From CAVTLG01 sp963735495 (lineage in GTDB: Bacteria; Chloroflexota; Ktedonobacteria; Ktedonobacterales; Ktedonobacteraceae): a stretch of 64,000 bases of DNA. Positions within the stretch are counted from its first letter, which is position 1, and each line of letters opens with the position of its first letter. Shown here piece by piece: positions 17,705-25,939 of the stretch. The stretch spans positions 274,348 through 338,347 of the forward strand of contig CAVTLG010000010.1 in NCBI GenBank assembly GCA_963735495.1, written 5' to 3'. Position numbers and translations under genes: made by a program. Below the pieces are notes generated by a model. It searched no databases, was not told where the DNA came from, and saw nothing but the letters and a program-made list of their open reading frames with translations.

Positions 17705-19924
17705 ATGCAAGAGTTTTTTCTCGATTACTGTCTGACGCAAGAGTTGTCTCACAAAAAGTCGAGACATACATATCTTGCGTATGCCCGGCAAGATGCGCAA
17801 CAGAAACTGGTCATCAAAATATTTGATCCAGACTGTATCAACCCTGCGCAGAAGCAGGAACAAGGGGTGTTACTTACAGATATTTTGCTCTCGTTAAGAC
17901 ATCCCCATATCATCCCCATTCTGGACATCGCGATCAAGCAGGGGCGGCCCTACGTCGTGAGTGAGTATCGACCTCATGGCTCGTTGGGGCAGCGCCTGGA
18001 GCGTTTGTCGCCCGAGCGCATGGACTGGCCGGAAGCCGTGAATATCGTCATCCAGCTTGGGCAAGCGCTCTGCTATGCGCATGAGCATAGGATCGTTCAT
18101 GGCAATCTCAAACCGGAGAATGTCTTTTATCATGCCAGTGGCGAGGTGCAGCTCACCGACTTTAGCCTGACCTCCTTTATTGATGTGGCTAAATTGGATT
18201 ATAAGTCGGACCTCTCCACGATCCGCTATATGGCCCCGGAACAGTTTATGGGGAAAACGGATCAGCAAAGCGACCAGTATAGCCTGGCTTGCCTGGCCTA
18301 CGAACTAATTACGGGAAAGCCCCCTTTTGCGGCGGCGAGTTTCACGTCTCTGTGGGGAAAACACGCGACCGAGTATGCGTCGCCTCTGGCGAGTGCGGTA
18401 CCAAAGGTCCCGATGCCCATTGATCTGGCGGTGCTTAAGGCCCTGGCGAAAAAGCCGCCAGAGCGCTACGAGAATGTGGCTGCCTTTGTGGCGGCTCTGG
18501 AGCGCGGTTTATCGATCCAGGTCGTTGATTATGTGCTGCCTCGCCAGAACTCTTCAGTTGCCAATAATGCGGATGCTTTTCTCCTGGACAATCCGCGTAG
18601 CAATCCCTTTTTTGTAGAACAGCCAATCTCATCAGCGGGCAATCCCCGTTCGCTCTCAGGCACCAGGCCACTGCCGCCGCAAGCGGGTAATACCAGGCCG
18701 CTGTCGCGGCCATCTGGTGAACTTGGTCCTGCTTCTCCAGAGAACATGTTGGCAGCATCCCCACTCCCTGCCGTGCCGGAAAATGCAGAGGAAGCCAGCC
18801 TCTTTGAGTCTTTGTCCACGCCCAATCCCTCTACTCCAGGGAGCGTAGAGCTCGGGTATGAGGCATTGCGGTCGTATGCGCAAACGACGGATGCGTTGCA
18901 CCTGCAGGCCAGTGATACCCATGCTGATCATGAGGACCTCCCAGCTCTTGATGGAGCCGAGCAGCAGAGAGCAGAGACGCCAGAGCAGAGCGAGAGAGCA
19001 AGCGCACGGCAAGCGGCGGCATCTCAAACGACGGAGGTTGTCGCGGTATCTTCAGCGCGCTTGCCGCAGTCGCGCGGACGTAAAAAGGCTCCGGTGTTTT
19101 GGATAAGCCTCGTGTCGATCGTGGTGATCCTGCTTGGGACTCTGGGATTATCTGCCTTTGGCGCCTCATTTTTGCCGCTTCACCTCTCCGGTATTAATGG
19201 GCAGCAAATCATGCAGAGTGGCAGCACACAAACGGTAGTTGCCTATGCTACTGGAGTGCTGCCAGGCACTCCTACTGTGCGTTCACGTGTGCAGAAGCGG
19301 GCAACGGTTGGCGCTCAAGCGACCGTGTCGACAGCGCTGCAACCATCGCTCCTTCCGACGGCCACGCCGACCGCCAAAAGTGCACCTAAGACTGGGACGG
19401 GGTCAACCAGCGCAACCCCTACACCTGTATCTATCGTACCCACACCGACACCTGCGCCGAAACCCTCTGGTACTGGCAGTGTACAGATTGATGCGGGAGG
19501 AGCCGGTAGTGGTGCCTATATCGCTGATACAGACTATGTGGGTGGAGCAACATCGAATATTGCCACGACGGTGAGTACCAGTGGTGCGAGCGACCCGGCA
19601 CCTGAGAGCGTGTACCTGACCAATCGTTACGGTTACGATTTTAGCTATGTCGTTCCCAATCTGACGCCTGGGGATACTTACACGGTGCGCTTGCATTTCG
19701 CTGATACGTACTGGACGACAACCGGGCAGCGCATTTTTAATGTCGCGATCAACGGCCAATCCGTGCTGAGTGATTTTGACATTATTGCGGCAGCTGGAGG
19801 GCCGAACATACTGGTGATTGAAGCATTCACGGCGACTGCGGATAGTAGTGGAACGATTACCATCCAGTTCGCCACGGTCAAGGACAACGCGCAAATCAAT
19901 GCTATCCAGGTCCTGGTTGACTAA
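17705..19924 (+). CDS. Malectin-ectodomain receptor pseudokinase, copy 5
   Basis: Receptor of 739 residues, closest to copy 2. The kinase-like domain shows HGNLKPEN and DFSL with an intact APEQ. The linker has one SGTRPLPP unit where copy 2 has three. RGRKK precedes one TM helix, then a Pro/Thr stalk and a malectin-like domain of about 145 residues (GSVQIDAGGAGSGAYIADTD onwards). The ATG at 17705 after GGTGG is the shared start; the frame is open upstream to 17633 only because the leader lacks a stop. No condensed 3' hairpin. Proposed role: sensing or binding of a carbohydrate outside the cell and signalling through a catalytically dead cytoplasmic scaffold. Confidence 0.87.
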   Translation: MQEFFLDYCLTQELSHKKSRHTYLAYARQDAQQKLVIKIFDPDCINPAQKQEQGVLLTDILLSLRHPHIIPILDIAIKQGRPYVVSEYRPHGSLGQRLERLSPERMDWPEAVNIVIQLGQALCYAHEHRIVHGNLKPENVFYHASGEVQLTDFSLTSFIDVAKLDYKSDLSTIRYMAPEQFMGKTDQQSDQYSLACLAYELITGKPPFAAASFTSLWGKHATEYASPLASAVPKVPMPIDLAVLKALAKKPPERYENVAAFVAALERGLSIQVVDYVLPRQNSSVANNADAFLLDNPRSNPFFVEQPISSAGNPRSLSGTRPLPPQAGNTRPLSRPSGELGPASPENMLAASPLPAVPENAEEASLFESLSTPNPSTPGSVELGYEALRSYAQTTDALHLQASDTHADHEDLPALDGAEQQRAETPEQSERASARQAAASQTTEVVAVSSARLPQSRGRKKAPVFWISLVSIVVILLGTLGLSAFGASFLPLHLSGINGQQIMQSGSTQTVVAYATGVLPGTPTVRSRVQKRATVGAQATVSTALQPSLLPTATPTAKSAPKTGTGSTSATPTPVSIVPTPTPAPKPSGTGSVQIDAGGAGSGAYIADTDYVGGATSNIATTVSTSGASDPAPESVYLTNRYGYDFSYVVPNLTPGDTYTVRLHFADTYWTTTGQRIFNVAINGQSVLSDFDIIAAAGGPNILVIEAFTATADSSGTITIQFATVKDNAQINAIQVLVD

Positions 19925-20046
19925 GAGGCTGTGGTGTGAGAAGAGCGCTGGTGTCGACAACCGGAGTGAATTGGATGGTATCAGACGATCTTTCCCTCTT
20001 TTTCGGATCATTTGTCGCCAGACGATGTTACATAATGGTGAAACCC

Positions 20047-20075
20047 TTGTTATTAAAAAGCTATAGCTGTATAGT
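20047..20075 (+). promoter_or_regulatory. Promoter of receptor copy 6
   Basis: TTGTTA (20047-20052), 17-base spacer, TATAGT (20070-20075), with the conserved leader reaching the ATG at 20240. Confidence 0.65.
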
Positions 20076-20239
20076 GATAGCAAAAGACAAATTTCAACAT
20101 TGGAGCAATTTTCCCATCACTATCAATGAAATATGATGCCTCATTCCCATAATGAGAAAGGCCTTTTTTGTACTCCTGACCTGTGCATGAAACACAGAAG
20201 TATGGGTACGCTAGTTTGTGTATGCTGGTGGACATAGCT

Positions 20240-22411
20240 ATGCAAGAGTTTTTTCTCGATTACTGTCTGACACAAGAGTTGTCTCACAAAAAGTCGAGGT
20301 ATACATACTTGGCGTATGCCAGGCAAGATGCTCAACGGAAGCTGGTTATCAAAATATTTGATCCAGACTGTATCAATCCCGAGCAGGAACAGGGGATGTT
20401 CCTTGCAGATATTCTGCTCTCATTAAGGCATCCCCATATCATCCCCATAGTGGACATCGCGATCAAACAGGGGCGGCCCTATGTCGTGAGGGAGTATCGA
20501 CCTCATGGCTCGTTGAGGCAGCGTCTGTCGTCCGAGCGGATGGACTGGCCGGAAGCAGTGCGTATCGTCATCCAGCTTGGGCAAGCGCTCTGCTATGCCC
20601 ATGAGCATGGGATCGTTCATGGCAATCTCAAACCGGAGAACGTCTTTTATCATGCCGGTGGCGAGGTGCAGCTCACCGATTTTAGCCTGACCTCCTTTAT
20701 TGATATGGCCAAACTAGAGTATAAGTCGGATCTCTCCACGATCCGCTATATGGCCCCCGAACAGTTTATGGGGAAAACGGATCAGCAGAGCGACCAATAT
20801 AGTCTGGCTTGTCTGGCCTATGAACTGATGACCGGCAAGCTACCTTTTGTGGCGACGGGTTTCTCGTCTCTGTGGGGAAAACACGCGAACGAGCATGCGG
20901 CCCCTCTTGCTAGTTGTGTGCCCAAGATCCCGCTGCCGATTGATCTAGCGGTGCTCAAGGCTATGGCGAAGAAGCCACAAGAGCGCTACGAGGATGTGGC
21001 TGCCTTTGTGGCGGCTCTGGAGGAATGTTTATCGATCCAGGTCGTTGATGATGCGCTGCCTCGTCTGAACTCTTCAGTTGCTACTAATGCGGATGCTTTT
21101 CCCCTGGACAATCCGCGTGTCAATGCCTTTTTTGCAGAACGGCCAATCTCGTCAGCGGGCAATCCCCGTTCGCTCTCAGGCACCAGACCATTATCGCCGT
21201 TGGCGGGTAATATCAGGCCGCTGTCGCGGCCAGCTGATGAACTTGGTCCCTCTTCTTCAGAGAACCTATTGGCTGCATCCTCATTCCCTTCAGCACCGGG
21301 AAATGCTGAGGAAGCCAACTTATTTGAGTCTTTGTCCACGCCCAAGCCCTCTATTCCAGGGAGCATCGAACACGGAGATGAGGCATTGCGGTTGTATGCG
21401 CAAACGACGAATGCGTTGCACCTGCAGGCCAGTGATACCTATGCTGATCATGAGGACCTGCCGGCTCTTGATGAAGCCGGGCAACGTGCAGTAGACATAC
21501 AAGAGCAGAGCGAGAGAGCACGTGTACGGCAAGCCGCTGCGTCTCAAATGACGGAGGTTGTTACCGTATTGCCAGCGAAGTTGCCGCAGTCGCGCACACG
21601 TAAAAAGGCATCCCTGTGGTGGATCAGCCTTGTGTCGATCGTGGTGATCCTGCTTGGGACTCTGGGGTTATCTGTCTTTGGAGCCTCATTTTTGCCGCTT
21701 CACTCCTCCAGTATTAATGGGCAGCAAATCATGCATGGTGGCAGCACACCAACAGTGGTAGCCGCTGCGACCGCCGCTGTGCCAGGAACTCCTACTGTGC
21801 GTTCTCATATTCAGAAGCAGGCAACGGCTAGCGCAAATGCGACAGTGCAACCATCTTCGCATCCGGTTATTATGCCGGCTGCCACAAGCGTGTTAGCAAA
21901 TACGCCTTCACCGGCTCCAGCAATAGCACCCACGCCCACGGCAACATCTAATGTCGCTGCAACGAATCTGCTTGAGGATGGCTCTTTCGAAAATGCAACG
22001 CTGTCGCCCTGGTCCTTAAATGTCCTAGGTAGCGGAGCGGGCACTGTCGCATTGGACAGCACTACGAGCGAGGATGGCAACGCCTCCGCAAAAGTGACGA
22101 TAACCGGAAGTGATAGTAACAACGTCTGGTATGTTCAGCTTGAGCAAAAGAATGTACCATTTATAAAAGGAGATACTTATACTATCACATTCTGGGCCAA
22201 AGCGTCCCAAAACCGTATTGGGCAATTGTGTATTCAGCAAAGTGCACCTCCGTGGACACCGTATTTCACACAGGATTTTTCTCTTACCACAGTATGGACA
22301 GAATACACGTATATCTTTACTCCAACGATAAGCGTTGCTGATACTGAATTCAACTTTAATTTCGCTCAAAGTACAGGCTCGGTCTGGCTGGATACTATAT
22401 CCGTCGTATAA
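20240..22411 (+). CDS. Receptor pseudokinase, copy 6, with a CBM-type ectodomain instead of malectin
   Basis: Receptor of 723 residues. Kinase-like domain, linker, RTRKK and TM helix follow the other copies, again with HGNLKPEN and DFSL. After the stalk the ectodomain is unrelated to malectin. From about residue 575 it reads NLLEDGSFENATLSPWS, with TYTITFWAKAS later and a WLDTISVV end. That is the pattern of CBM4/9-like (CenC-type) jelly-roll carbohydrate-binding modules. The swap falls after the Pro/Thr stalk, so the unit behaves as a cassette with an exchangeable sensor. It lies at the distal end of the array, where such recombination leaves the other copies intact. Start as in the other copies. 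Ligand unknown. Confidence 0.85.
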   Translation: MQEFFLDYCLTQELSHKKSRYTYLAYARQDAQRKLVIKIFDPDCINPEQEQGMFLADILLSLRHPHIIPIVDIAIKQGRPYVVREYRPHGSLRQRLSSERMDWPEAVRIVIQLGQALCYAHEHGIVHGNLKPENVFYHAGGEVQLTDFSLTSFIDMAKLEYKSDLSTIRYMAPEQFMGKTDQQSDQYSLACLAYELMTGKLPFVATGFSSLWGKHANEHAAPLASCVPKIPLPIDLAVLKAMAKKPQERYEDVAAFVAALEECLSIQVVDDALPRLNSSVATNADAFPLDNPRVNAFFAERPISSAGNPRSLSGTRPLSPLAGNIRPLSRPADELGPSSSENLLAASSFPSAPGNAEEANLFESLSTPKPSIPGSIEHGDEALRLYAQTTNALHLQASDTYADHEDLPALDEAGQRAVDIQEQSERARVRQAAASQMTEVVTVLPAKLPQSRTRKKASLWWISLVSIVVILLGTLGLSVFGASFLPLHSSSINGQQIMHGGSTPTVVAAATAAVPGTPTVRSHIQKQATASANATVQPSSHPVIMPAATSVLANTPSPAPAIAPTPTATSNVAATNLLEDGSFENATLSPWSLNVLGSGAGTVALDSTTSEDGNASAKVTITGSDSNNVWYVQLEQKNVPFIKGDTYTITFWAKASQNRIGQLCIQQSAPPWTPYFTQDFSLTTVWTEYTYIFTPTISVADTEFNFNFAQSTGSVWLDTISVV

Positions 22412-22772
22412 ATCCATCCATTGACCATGGCTAATCGTATATATGGCTGCAAAATAGCAAATGAAAAGTGTCATTGGCCTATCGATATGTATTGTCAAAG
22501 AGACACTGAGTGGCCCATTGCCCTTTTTCATGCCTCAAATCTTTCCTGGCAGGCGTCTCGCAGCGGCGCGATGGAATATTTTCCGCACAGTTCCTGTTGT
22601 CAACTTATAAAGAGTGTGCCGGGAGAACGTGCTGAAACTCTTCCGCTGTAGGCGCAAAAGCATTGCGAGTAACTTAACTTTCCTTGACAAGCAAAAAAGA
22701 GACATGATACTCTTTGGGTAGCGCTTTTTAGGATAAAATTGATGAACATAGTCAACATTGAGGTGGTGAAAC
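22412..22772. other. Intergenic region before the cysteine operon
   Basis: About 360 bp with no gene. The only recognisable element is the promoter at 22684-22713. No terminator with a T-run was seen after receptor copy 6. Confidence 0.5.
22684..22713 (+). promoter_or_regulatory. Promoter of the cysteine operon
   Basis: A perfect TTGACA (22684-22689), 18 bases, then TACTCT (22708-22713). The start codon at 22773 follows a leader of about 50 bases that carries AGGTGGTGA. Confidence 0.55.
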
Positions 22773-23966
22773 ATGGGTGACGCCTTTCGCAACATCTTGC
22801 GGCGGGCTCGGCAGCAGGTGCCGGAGTGGTCTTCCTCGCAAGTGGACGAGGCCCTGACGCAAAAGCAGCAGCCTGCGACTGACGCTGAAGATTTCGTACT
22901 GGTGGATGTGCGTGAGAAGCACGAGTGGGATGAGGGGTATATCCCTGGTGCAGTGCATGTGCCACGTGGACACCTTGAATCGCAAATTGAAGAGGTTGTA
23001 CCAGATAAATCAAAGAAAGTCGTACTCTACTGTGCAGGTGGTGTACGTTCTCTGATGGCAGGCACAACTTTGCAGCAAATGGGTTATGAAGATGTGGTGT
23101 CGTTGGCAGGTGGCTTTGGGCAGTGGAAGGCCAGCGGCTACAAATTTGTGCAGCCACGTACGCTCAGCGAAGCCCAGACCAGGCGTTATAGCCGGCATCT
23201 GCTTGTGCCTGAGGTGGGTGAACAAGGTCAATTGAAACTGCTCGATGCGAAGGTGCTCTTAATTGGAGCGGGTGGCCTGGGATCTCCGGCGGCATTATAC
23301 CTCGCGGCAGCGGGTGTCGGCACTCTTGGTATTATTGATGCGGATGTGGTTGAGGATAGCAATCTGCAGCGCCAGGTGATCCACACGACGCAACGTATTG
23401 GTGAGTACAAGGCTGAATCCGCGCGCGAGACGATTAAAGACCTGAACCCGGATGTCAAGGTCGTGACCTATATCGAGCGCCTGGATGAGACAAACGTCAA
23501 GCATCTGGTTGCGGAGTACGATGTGATCCTGGATGGTACCGACAATTTCCCCACGCGCTACTTGCTCAATGATGCAGCGGTGATGGCGAACAAGCCAGTG
23601 GTGCATGGGAGCGTTTTTCGCTTCGAGGGACAGGTTACTGTGCTCAAGCCATATGATGGGCCGTGTTATCGCTGTCTCTATCCAGAGCCACCACCACCAG
23701 AGCTTGCGCCAAGCTGTGCCGAAGCGGGTGTACTGGGTGTGCTGCCTGGCACTGTGGGTCTGTTGCAGGCGACCGAGGTAATTAAGCTGCTGCTTGGTAT
23801 TGGTGATCCGCTGGTTGGTCGTCTCCTGACGTACGATGCACTGGCTGGTGAGTTCAATGAATTGCACCTCTACCGCGATCCTCACTGCCCGGCCTGTGGC
23901 GAGCACGCGCATCCAGAAAATCTTCCAACCTATGCGGAGGTCTGCGCCGTTCCTGTGCGTTCATAG
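22773..23966 (+). CDS. Rhodanese-MoeB fusion, sulfur-carrier adenylyltransferase/sulfurtransferase
   Basis: 397-residue two-domain protein. The N-terminal rhodanese domain (about 25-130) has the persulfide Cys in YCAGGVRS near residue 87. The C-terminal E1-like ThiF/MoeB domain (about 135-390) has the nucleotide loop GAGGLGSP near 164, DGTDNFPTRYLLND, a Cys in PSCAEAGVLGVLPG and zinc-type pairs CYRCL and CPACG. By family knowledge it adenylates the C-terminal Gly of a ubiquitin-like carrier and converts it to a thiocarboxylate. The domain order is the reverse of mycobacterial MoeZ, which has the rhodanese at the C-terminus. The next genes (CysO-like carrier, CysM, JAMM protease) indicate that its partner is the CysO-like carrier. 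AGGTGG 6 bases before the ATG supports the start. Confidence 0.9.
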   Translation: MGDAFRNILRRARQQVPEWSSSQVDEALTQKQQPATDAEDFVLVDVREKHEWDEGYIPGAVHVPRGHLESQIEEVVPDKSKKVVLYCAGGVRSLMAGTTLQQMGYEDVVSLAGGFGQWKASGYKFVQPRTLSEAQTRRYSRHLLVPEVGEQGQLKLLDAKVLLIGAGGLGSPAALYLAAAGVGTLGIIDADVVEDSNLQRQVIHTTQRIGEYKAESARETIKDLNPDVKVVTYIERLDETNVKHLVAEYDVILDGTDNFPTRYLLNDAAVMANKPVVHGSVFRFEGQVTVLKPYDGPCYRCLYPEPPPPELAPSCAEAGVLGVLPGTVGLLQATEVIKLLLGIGDPLVGRLLTYDALAGEFNELHLYRDPHCPACGEHAHPENLPTYAEVCAVPVRS

Positions 23967-24024
23967 ACGAGAAGCAAAGAGGGATCATGGGAACGTTCGT
24001 GGCCTTTGGGACTGCTGGCGATCT

Positions 24025-24106
24025 GGGTAGGGGCGTCACCTTGCGTGCGCCCGCCCATGGTATCGTGGCTGTGGCCCTGGGGAGGTCGCAAGGACACGTC
24101 TCTGGC
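24025..24106. repeat. Palindromic repeat element, inverted variant
   Basis: GGGTAGGGGCGTCACCT at the left end is the reverse complement of the right half of the elements at 4423, 45490 and 46378. The right end, AGGTCGCAAGGACACG, matches their other half. The middle differs. It sits between the adenylyltransferase and cysO genes and could form a strong mRNA hairpin within the operon. Confidence 0.65.
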
Positions 24107-24164
24107 CGTTCATTACAATCATAATGTACGGAAATATCGCAAATAATATATAAGGAGTTATACC

Positions 24165-24437
24165 ATGGCTGTTGTGCGTTTAGCGCCGGTGTTACGATCA
24201 GCGGCTGGCGGAGCCAAACAAATAAGTGCTCAAGGAACCACGCTGGCAGAAGTATTGTCTGACGTTTACCAGCGTCATCCTACTTTAAAAGAGCAAATTC
24301 AACCTGCGGAAGACCTCAGTCGTTTTATCAATGTGTATGTCAACGACCAGGATGTGCGTTATTTGCAGGGACTCAGCACCGCTGTTGGTCCTAACGATAC
24401 CATTATCCTCTTACCTGCTATGGCGGGTGGACGCTAG
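24165..24437 (+). CDS. cysO: CysO-like ubiquitin-fold sulfur carrier with masked Gly-Gly
   Basis: 90 residues with the MoaD/ThiS beta-grasp pattern (FINVYVNDQDVRYLQGL, then VGPNDTIILLPAMAGG). In the known CysO pathway the C-terminal thiocarboxylate gives sulfur to CysM, forming a CysO-cysteine adduct that the JAMM protease Mec cleaves. The usual carrier ends in Gly-Gly, but here the last codons read Gly-Gly-Arg before the stop. The Arg would have to be removed before activation, and the JAMM protease of the same operon is the obvious candidate. AAGGAG 7 bases upstream fixes the start. Confidence 0.88.
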   Translation: MAVVRLAPVLRSAAGGAKQISAQGTTLAEVLSDVYQRHPTLKEQIQPAEDLSRFINVYVNDQDVRYLQGLSTAVGPNDTIILLPAMAGGR

Positions 24438-24446
24438 GAGTACTTT

Positions 24447-25382
24447 ATGCGTTACGGCAACCTGCTGGAGACCATTGGTAACACGCCGTTAGTTGAATTA
24501 AAGAGCTTCAGCCCTCGCACTGGCGTGGAGATATACGCGAAGTTGGAGGGGACCAATCCTACGGGCAGTGTGAAGGATCGTGTGGCGCAGAAGATGGTCG
24601 AGGAAGCGGAGGCGAGTGGGCGGTTGCGGCCCGGCTCTATTCTCCTGGAACCGACCAGTGGCAATACCGGTATTGCGTTAGCGATGATCTCTCGTATCAA
24701 GGGCTATCAGTTTGTTGCCGTGATGCCCGATAACGTTACCAGTGAGCGTCGTCAGCTTTTGGAACTCTATGGAGCGAAGATCATCTTCTCGGATGGCACT
24801 CAGGGCAGTAACGGAGCAGTCAGGATGGCGCAAGCACTGCTGAATAGTGATCAACGGTATGTTATGCTCTACCAATACGGGAACGCGGCGAATCCGCGTG
24901 CGCATTACGAGGGAACGGCTGCAGAGATCATCAAAGATCTGCCTGACCTGGATGTTTTTGTCGCTGGTCTGGGCACTGGCGGAACGCTGACCGGCACTGG
25001 TCATCGTCTGAAAGAATACAATCCTGCGATCAAAATAGTTGCAGCAGAGCCGCAACAGGGCGAGGGTGTGCAGGGTTTGCGTAGCCTGGCTGATGGCTTT
25101 GTGCCGCCGGTACTGGATCAGTCGGTGCTGGATGCCAAGATACTCGTCTCGGGCCTGGACGCTATTCGGCGTACGCGTCAGTTGAAGGATCAGGAAGGTA
25201 TCTTTGCGGGACCCTCCTGTGGAGCTGCGTTACATGCGGCATTGCGTGTCGCGGAGAGCATGCAGCAGGGGAAGATTGTAACCTTACTGGCTGATGGTGG
25301 TTGGAAATACCTCAGCGAAGACCTGTGGACCCGCGATCTGGATACGATTGAAGAGAACTTAGAGGCGAAAATATTATGGTAG
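24447..25382 (+). CDS. cysM: Cysteine synthase, CysM-type
   Basis: 311-residue fold-type II PLP enzyme. The PLP Lys is in TGSVKDRVA near residue 43, the substrate loop is EPTSGNTGIALA, and the phosphate loop is GTGGTLTGTG. It makes cysteine from an activated serine and a sulfur donor. In this operon the donor is expected to be thiocarboxylated CysO, and O-phosphoserine the likely acceptor as in mycobacterial CysM; the acceptor is inferred from context only. Its ribosome site AGGAG overlaps the cysO stop codon, and its last codons overlap the start of the JAMM gene, so the genes are probably translationally coupled. Confidence 0.92.
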   Translation: MRYGNLLETIGNTPLVELKSFSPRTGVEIYAKLEGTNPTGSVKDRVAQKMVEEAEASGRLRPGSILLEPTSGNTGIALAMISRIKGYQFVAVMPDNVTSERRQLLELYGAKIIFSDGTQGSNGAVRMAQALLNSDQRYVMLYQYGNAANPRAHYEGTAAEIIKDLPDLDVFVAGLGTGGTLTGTGHRLKEYNPAIKIVAAEPQQGEGVQGLRSLADGFVPPVLDQSVLDAKILVSGLDAIRRTRQLKDQEGIFAGPSCGAALHAALRVAESMQQGKIVTLLADGGWKYLSEDLWTRDLDTIEENLEAKILW

Positions 25383-25819
25383 TTGAGTCTGCGTTTGTTG
25401 TACACATACCTGAGTCGATTTACAATGCGATGGTGGCCCATGTCCTGGCAGGTTATCCAGATGAGGCGTGTGGAGCGCTAGGGAGTCTTGGGGATCAGGT
25501 TGTCAAGGATTACCCGACCGCTAATGCTGCCGAGCAGCCAGATGACTTTTCGATTATTAGTGAAGCTGATATCGTGCGTATCTACAATGACATTGACGCA
25601 TACGATGGTGATATGATCTATTACCACTCGCATCCGCGCTCCGAGGCTTATCCATCGGCGCGCGACATCGACTGGGCCAAACGTAGTGGCTACCTCTACA
25701 TCATCTTCTCGCTGCAATATCATCCCCAGCCACCTTATGCCAGAGTATTTAAGATCGACAGCGCTGGCGCAGTGACAGAGGGCAAATTAGTCCTTATTTC
25801 AGCTGATAGTTTGACATAA
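25376..25819 (+). CDS. mec: JAMM/MPN+ metalloprotease, Mec-like
   Basis: 147-residue M67 family zinc peptidase. The JAMM signature is complete: Glu in PDEACGALG near residue 29, HSHP near 84, and the downstream Asp in PSARDIDW near 95. In the CysO pathway this enzyme hydrolyses the peptide bond between CysO and the newly made cysteine. Because the carrier here ends in Gly-Gly-Arg, it may also trim the Arg. The ATG overlaps the cysM stop (ATGGTAG), which supports the start. An intrinsic terminator follows at 25868. Confidence 0.9.
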   Translation: MVVESAFVVHIPESIYNAMVAHVLAGYPDEACGALGSLGDQVVKDYPTANAAEQPDDFSIISEADIVRIYNDIDAYDGDMIYYHSHPRSEAYPSARDIDWAKRSGYLYIIFSLQYHPQPPYARVFKIDSAGAVTEGKLVLISADSLT

Positions 25820-25867
25820 AATAGAATACCTCTGCTTATATTTGAGGAAAAATCGTAAGAGTATACA

Positions 25868-25896
25868 TGCGCCCCTATCCGTGGGGCGCATTTTTT
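25868..25896 (+). terminator. Rho-independent terminator of the cysteine operon
   Basis: A perfect 8-bp stem TGCGCCCC (25868-25875) / GGGGCGCA (25883-25890), a 7-base loop, and six T (25891-25896). Confidence 0.9.
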
Positions 25897-25939
25897 GCTA
25901 TACTAGCAGAGAGCATTGTGGGAGGGGGGAAGTTAACTT

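Larger units (their letters stand above)
7463..22411 (+). repeat. Tandem array of six receptor-pseudokinase units
   Basis: Six direct repeats of about 2.2-2.6 kb, each with the same parts: a block beginning near a CCCTCTTT motif (about 7463, 9921, 12509, 14921, 17458 and 19991), a promoter, a ~160-base leader conserved up to the start codon, a gene for a 690-755 residue receptor, and in copies 1, 2 and 4 a 3' stem-loop. Similarity is highest across leader and kinase-like domain. It falls in the linker and in residues around the membrane segment, and the ectodomain of copy 6 is replaced. Copies 3 and 4 are most alike, as are 2 and 5, which suggests repeated duplication or gene conversion. Confidence 0.95.
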
